The notes below the pieces were generated by a model, which searched no databases, was not told where the DNA came from, and saw only the letters and a program-made list of their open reading frames with translations. Positions 61,071 to 64,000 of a DNA stretch of 64,000 nucleotides are shown here, in pieces. The position numbers and the translations under genes are program-made. Within the stretch, counting starts at the first letter, position 1. Every line of letters begins with the position of its first letter. The DNA comes from CBDIHP01 sp965279195. Its GTDB lineage: Bacteria > Planctomycetota > Planctomycetia > Isosphaerales > Isosphaeraceae. Location: positions 1 to 64,000 of the forward strand of contig CBDIHP010000017.1 of the NCBI GenBank assembly GCA_965279195.1, in the 5' to 3' direction.

Positions 61071-61114
61071 AGACCGTGGCGGCCGTCGAGGTCGGAGAAC
61101 CCCTGCCTCGGCGG

Positions 61115-62104
61115 TCAGCCGTTCTCCATGTCGTCCAGCGCGGGCGGCTTGATCGCGGCCCGCAACGCAAGCGGTCGCGAGAAGGCGAAGGCGACCCCGA
61201 AGACGACGACCGTCCCCAGCACGCCGGCCGCGGCGGTCGCCGCCTTCACATGGGCGATCCCCGGTATGACGAGCTGGTAGTCGGGCAGGGGGGCGGCGAA
61301 CAGCGGCTCCCCTTCCTTGAGAAATCCCAGCTTCTCGCCGACCCATTCCAGGCCATCCGGATGTTCCGAGGCCAGGGGCGCCAGGATGACCGCGATCGCG
61401 AGGGCCACGAGCACCCCGGCGATCACGAGCCCCTTCGAGGCGACTCGGGGTTCCAGGTCCGATTCGTACTTCTCATCGTGGATCAGGTCGGGGCGGGTCT
61501 GGAGCAGAAGCCGGAGCACCAGCCCGGTGATCACCGCCTCACCCAGCCCGATCCCGGCGTGGACCAGGACCATCCAGCCGAGGACGTCGAAGAACGCGAT
61601 TCCGTTGCCGGACAGACCGAGTTCCATCGCGAACGCCCCCGCGCTCAGGATCACCGAGAACCAGGCCGCCGCCATCGCGCCGATGAGCACGCCCGAGCGT
61701 CCCCCCAACTTGCGCCGGAGGGCGTCGTAGATCGCATAGCCGCCGAGACACCCGATCAGGCCCATGTTCAGGAAATTGGCCCCGAGCGCGGTGACCCCGC
61801 CGTCGGCATAAAGGAAGCACTGGACGATCAGGACGGCGGCCATCACCACCGCCCCCGCCCAGGGCCCGAGCAAGACAGCCGACAGCACGCCGCCCATCAG
61901 GTGACCCGAGATCGGCAGGGGATACAGCGGGAAATTCACCATCTGGCCGGCGAACACGAACGACGCCATCGTCCCCATCAGGACGGTCGTCCGGTCCCGG
62001 AGGTGCCCCTTGAGGCGGGAGACGCCCAGCGCGAGGCCCCCGACCGCCAGCGCGTCGGTCGCCAGGGCAATCCGCCAGTCCAGGACCGCCTCGGGAATGT
62101 GCAT
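61115..62104 (-). CDS. cbiM: Cobalt/nickel ECF transporter substrate-binding membrane protein CbiM
   Basis: 329 residues beginning MHIPEAVLDWR. The N-terminal Met-His of CbiM/NikM takes part in metal binding, which fixes this start. Membrane helices with PISGHLMGGVLSAVLLGPWAG and ALGANFLNMGLIG follow. A C-terminal CbiN/PDGLE-like part (HPDGLEWVGEK and a last helix) is fused on. It is the S component that takes up Co2+ or Ni2+. No CbiQ or CbiO gene is adjacent. I found no cobalamin riboswitch in its leader. Confidence 0.9.
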   Translation of the reverse strand: MHIPEAVLDWRIALATDALAVGGLALGVSRLKGHLRDRTTVLMGTMASFVFAGQMVNFPLYPLPISGHLMGGVLSAVLLGPWAGAVVMAAVLIVQCFLYADGGVTALGANFLNMGLIGCLGGYAIYDALRRKLGGRSGVLIGAMAAAWFSVILSAGAFAMELGLSGNGIAFFDVLGWMVLVHAGIGLGEAVITGLVLRLLLQTRPDLIHDEKYESDLEPRVASKGLVIAGVLVALAIAVILAPLASEHPDGLEWVGEKLGFLKEGEPLFAAPLPDYQLVIPGIAHVKAATAAAGVLGTVVVFGVAFAFSRPLALRAAIKPPALDDMENG

Positions 62105-62423
62105 GGCGCTCGACCCCACCTCGAAATCCGCCGGTATCACGTTTCCGCTCGATTGTAATACCAGGCGAACGAGAGGCAACGGGGCGGCCGCGCGATTCGA
62201 CGGAGGCGACCGGACGTCGCATCCCAAATGGTGACGGCGCGGTCGGTTCGGGTCGGGGTTCGGTGTAGTTGCGTGCTTGACACGCTCCGTCCGGTTGGTC
62301 TATGGTAGGCCGTCTGTTTTTCCGTCGTATACCATGGACCGGTCCGCGCGCTGCCTCCGCGACCTCCCACATCGGTGGCGGGCCCCGTCGTAACGCCGTT
62401 CTCCCTATCAGGTGAACCATCTC
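62105..62423. other. Divergent intergenic region between cbiM and tex
   Basis: 319 bases with no coding-like frame. It holds the tex promoter candidate (next entry). No B12-box, metal operator or terminator could be recognised on the cbiM side. Confidence 0.5.
62277..62306 (+). promoter_or_regulatory. Sigma-70-type promoter for tex
   Basis: TTGACA (62277-62282), an 18-base spacer and TATGGT (62301-62306), about 118 bases upstream of the tex ATG. The -35 is perfect; the -10 matches the key T, A and final T. Confidence 0.55.
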
Positions 62424-64000
62424 ATGGACAACCCGATTCAGGTCGACCTGGGCCGGATCGCGCAGGATCTCCAGATCCGCCGCGTTCAGGTGGAGAGCGT
62501 CGTCCAGCTGCTCGACGAGGGCAACACCGTCCCGTTCATCACCCGCTACCGCAAGGAGCGGACCGGGAACCTTAACGAGGTCGTGATCCGCGAGATCCAG
62601 GTCCGCGTCGGACGGCTCCGCGAGCTGGCCGAACGCAAGGAGACCATCCTCAAGGCCATCGAGGCCCAGGGCAAGCTCACCGAAGAACTCGCCGCTTCGA
62701 TCAAGGGGGCCGACAACGCCAAGCGTCTTGAAGACCTCTACCTCCCCTACAAGCCCAAGAAGAAGACCAAGGCGTCCGACGCCCGCGACAAGGGCCTCGA
62801 ACCGCTCGCGCTGCGGATCTGGAACCGCGACGAGACCCTGATCGACCTCCCCTCGGCCGCGCAGGAGTTCCTCAACCCCGAGAAGGAACTCGACTCGATC
62901 GAGAAGGTCCTCGAAGGGGTCGGCCACATCCTCGCCGAGGCGATCAACGAGCTGGCCGGCGTGCGCGACGCCGTCCGCCGGGTCGTCTGGAAGACGGGCA
63001 AGATCGTCACCAGCAAGGCCGAGATCCCCGAGGGCGAGGGCCTGGAATACCGCGACTACTTCGAGTATTCCGAGCCCGTCGCCCACATCCCGCCCCACCG
63101 CGTCCTCGCCATCAACCGGGGGGACAAGGAAGGCCCGCTCAAGGTGAAGCTCGAAGTCGTCCGCCCCGAGCTGGAGGTGGCCGTCTACTCGCAGCTCCCC
63201 CTCGAAGGCCACCCCCAGGGCGAGCCCTTCCGCGCCGCCGCCATGGACGCTCTCGACCGGCTGCTCCTGCCCAGCATGGAGCGCGAGGTCCGGCGCGACC
63301 TGACCGAGATGGCCGAGCGCCACGCGGTCGACGTCTTCGCCAGGAACCTCCGCAGCCTGCTGCTCCAGCCGCCGATCCCCAAGCAGGTCGTCATGGCGAT
63401 CGACCCGGGCTTCCGCACCGGCTGCAAGGTCGCCGTGCTCGACTCTTACGGCACCCTGCTCGAGCAGGTCGTCATCCACCCGCACCCGCCCCAGAACCGG
63501 CGGCACGAGGCCAAGGTCGCGCTCAAGGACCTCGTCGGCAAGCACTCCGTCGGTGTCGTCGCCATCGGCAACGGCACCGCCTGCCGCGAGACCGAGGAAC
63601 TCGTCGCCGAGGTCATCGCCGAGGGGACCCGGTTCCACCTGAACCCGAACGACGTCCCGGCGGACGAACCCGCCCCGGCCGCTCCCGCCGCCGAGGCCCT
63701 CGCATCCTCCGAGCCGCACTCCGAAGAGGCGCCGGCCGAAGAGGTCGCGCCCGCCGAGGAGGCCCTCGTCACCCCGCCCGCCGAGGAGGCGGTTCAGGAG
63801 GCCCCGAACGCCGAGTCGAGCGACCAGGGGACCCTGCCGCCGATCTCCGGCGGTTCCGGAGAGGGCGAGGAACCCGCTCCCGAGCCCCCGGCGCCCGAGG
63901 CATCGAGCGAGCCCGCGACCGAGCCGCAAGCCGAAGCCCCGCCGCAGGTTGAGCCCACCTCCGAGCCCGAGGTCTCCGCCGAGGCGGCGGTCGAAGGCGA
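62424..64000 (+). CDS. tex: Tex-family RNA-binding transcription accessory protein, 5' part
   Basis: 525 residues are visible from MDNPIQVDLGR; the gene runs off the right edge. The Tex N-terminal helical region is intact (GNTVPFITRYRKERTGNLNE, KRLEDLYLPYKPKKKTKA), as is the start of the YqgF/RuvC-like domain (MAIDPGFRTGCKVAVLD, VVAIGNGTACRETEELVAEV). Directly after, at about base 63640, the expected continuation is missing. In its place is an acidic Pro/Glu/Ala-rich stretch of at least 118 residues, still going at the edge. The conserved GASVYSAS-type Tex motifs and the S1 domain must lie beyond. Confidence 0.88.
   Translation, partial: MDNPIQVDLGRIAQDLQIRRVQVESVVQLLDEGNTVPFITRYRKERTGNLNEVVIREIQVRVGRLRELAERKETILKAIEAQGKLTEELAASIKGADNAKRLEDLYLPYKPKKKTKASDARDKGLEPLALRIWNRDETLIDLPSAAQEFLNPEKELDSIEKVLEGVGHILAEAINELAGVRDAVRRVVWKTGKIVTSKAEIPEGEGLEYRDYFEYSEPVAHIPPHRVLAINRGDKEGPLKVKLEVVRPELEVAVYSQLPLEGHPQGEPFRAAAMDALDRLLLPSMEREVRRDLTEMAERHAVDVFARNLRSLLLQPPIPKQVVMAIDPGFRTGCKVAVLDSYGTLLEQVVIHPHPPQNRRHEAKVALKDLVGKHSVGVVAIGNGTACRETEELVAEVIAEGTRFHLNPNDVPADEPAPAAPAAEALASSEPHSEEAPAEEVAPAEEALVTPPAEEAVQEAPNAESSDQGTLPPISGGSGEGEEPAPEPPAPEASSEPATEPQAEAPPQVEPTSEPEVSAEAAVEG

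Noticed and set aside
60018..61346. Long minus-strand ORF of 442 codons opposite the large exported protein
   Set aside because: Shadow of the plus-strand gene: it is Arg/Gly/Val-rich with no domain. The plus frame has an export motif and a good ribosome binding site.
62105..62423. Cobalamin riboswitch upstream of cbiM
   Set aside because: No B12-box-like sequence or matching stems were found on the minus strand.
61539..63929. Minus-strand ORF of 796 codons opposite tex and cbiM
   Set aside because: Antisense shadow typical of high-GC DNA. Both true genes here have clear family motifs.

Overview
The window is a high-GC bacterial chromosome segment, most probably from a planctomycete of the Isosphaeraceae type. 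Evidence: a DUF1571 protein, an exported protein with the planctomycete LEPLETRQLLA N-terminal motif, several secreted Tyr/Gly- or Cys/Gly-rich proteins of unknown function, a ceramidase-type hydrolase, a membrane Ser/Thr kinase, and hairpin repeats between genes. No rRNA, tRNA, CRISPR array, transposase or phage gene was recognised.

Layout. 1-5.8 kb: the 3' part of a PAS-rich hybrid histidine kinase (CheB/CheR-fusion type), a DUF1571 protein, and a sigma-54 activator followed by about 0.8 kb without a gene. 5.8-9.7 kb: a tightly overlapping hisS / HisRS-paralogue (HisZ-like) / hisG operon. 10.0-16.0 kb: a three-subunit glutamate-synthase-like set (class II amidotransferase, GXGXG subunit, FMN subunit) divergent from a type III glutamine synthetase / gamma-glutamylmethylamide synthetase, followed by a frameshifted sarcosine-oxidase-like gene. 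This resembles the N-methylglutamate route of methylamine use. 16.0-21.3 kb: the information-processing run rplY-pth-rpsF-ssb-rplI-dnaB, all on the minus strand.

22-37 kb: mixed functions. These are a lipoprotein solute-binding protein, a LarA-like protein, two small Gly/Tyr-rich secreted paralogues, an Nramp-UspA fusion, a GNAT enzyme, an inactive/active M16 peptidase pair, a BtuF-like protein, a trans-prenyltransferase, moaC, a GT39-type membrane glycosyltransferase and an HTH-receiver regulator. 37-48 kb: a FlgI-domain protein outside any flagellar context, a cytochrome c, a beta-helix protein, a treZ-debranching enzyme pair, an acyltransferase, a redoxin and a nucleoside deoxyribosyltransferase. 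48-51 kb: three exported Cys-motif proteins. 51-64 kb: an SRPBCC protein, a Zn-alcohol dehydrogenase flanked by hairpin repeats, a ChbG-like deacetylase, a Ser/Thr kinase, a ceramidase, a Csp1-like copper-storage protein with 13 Cys, a large planctomycete exported protein, CbiM, and tex, which runs off the right edge and carries an unusual acidic insertion.

The least expected signal is the intergenic hairpin elements of about 60-170 bp. They fall into several sequence families with one design: terminal inverted repeats, each arm containing one or two mini-hairpins, mostly with four-base loops. Between copies the stems change on both sides at once, so pairing is kept. Several elements abut stop codons or supply the TAG stop of a neighbour, and one appears to encode the C-terminal tail of a gene. 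All functional calls come from reading the sequence. No database search was run.
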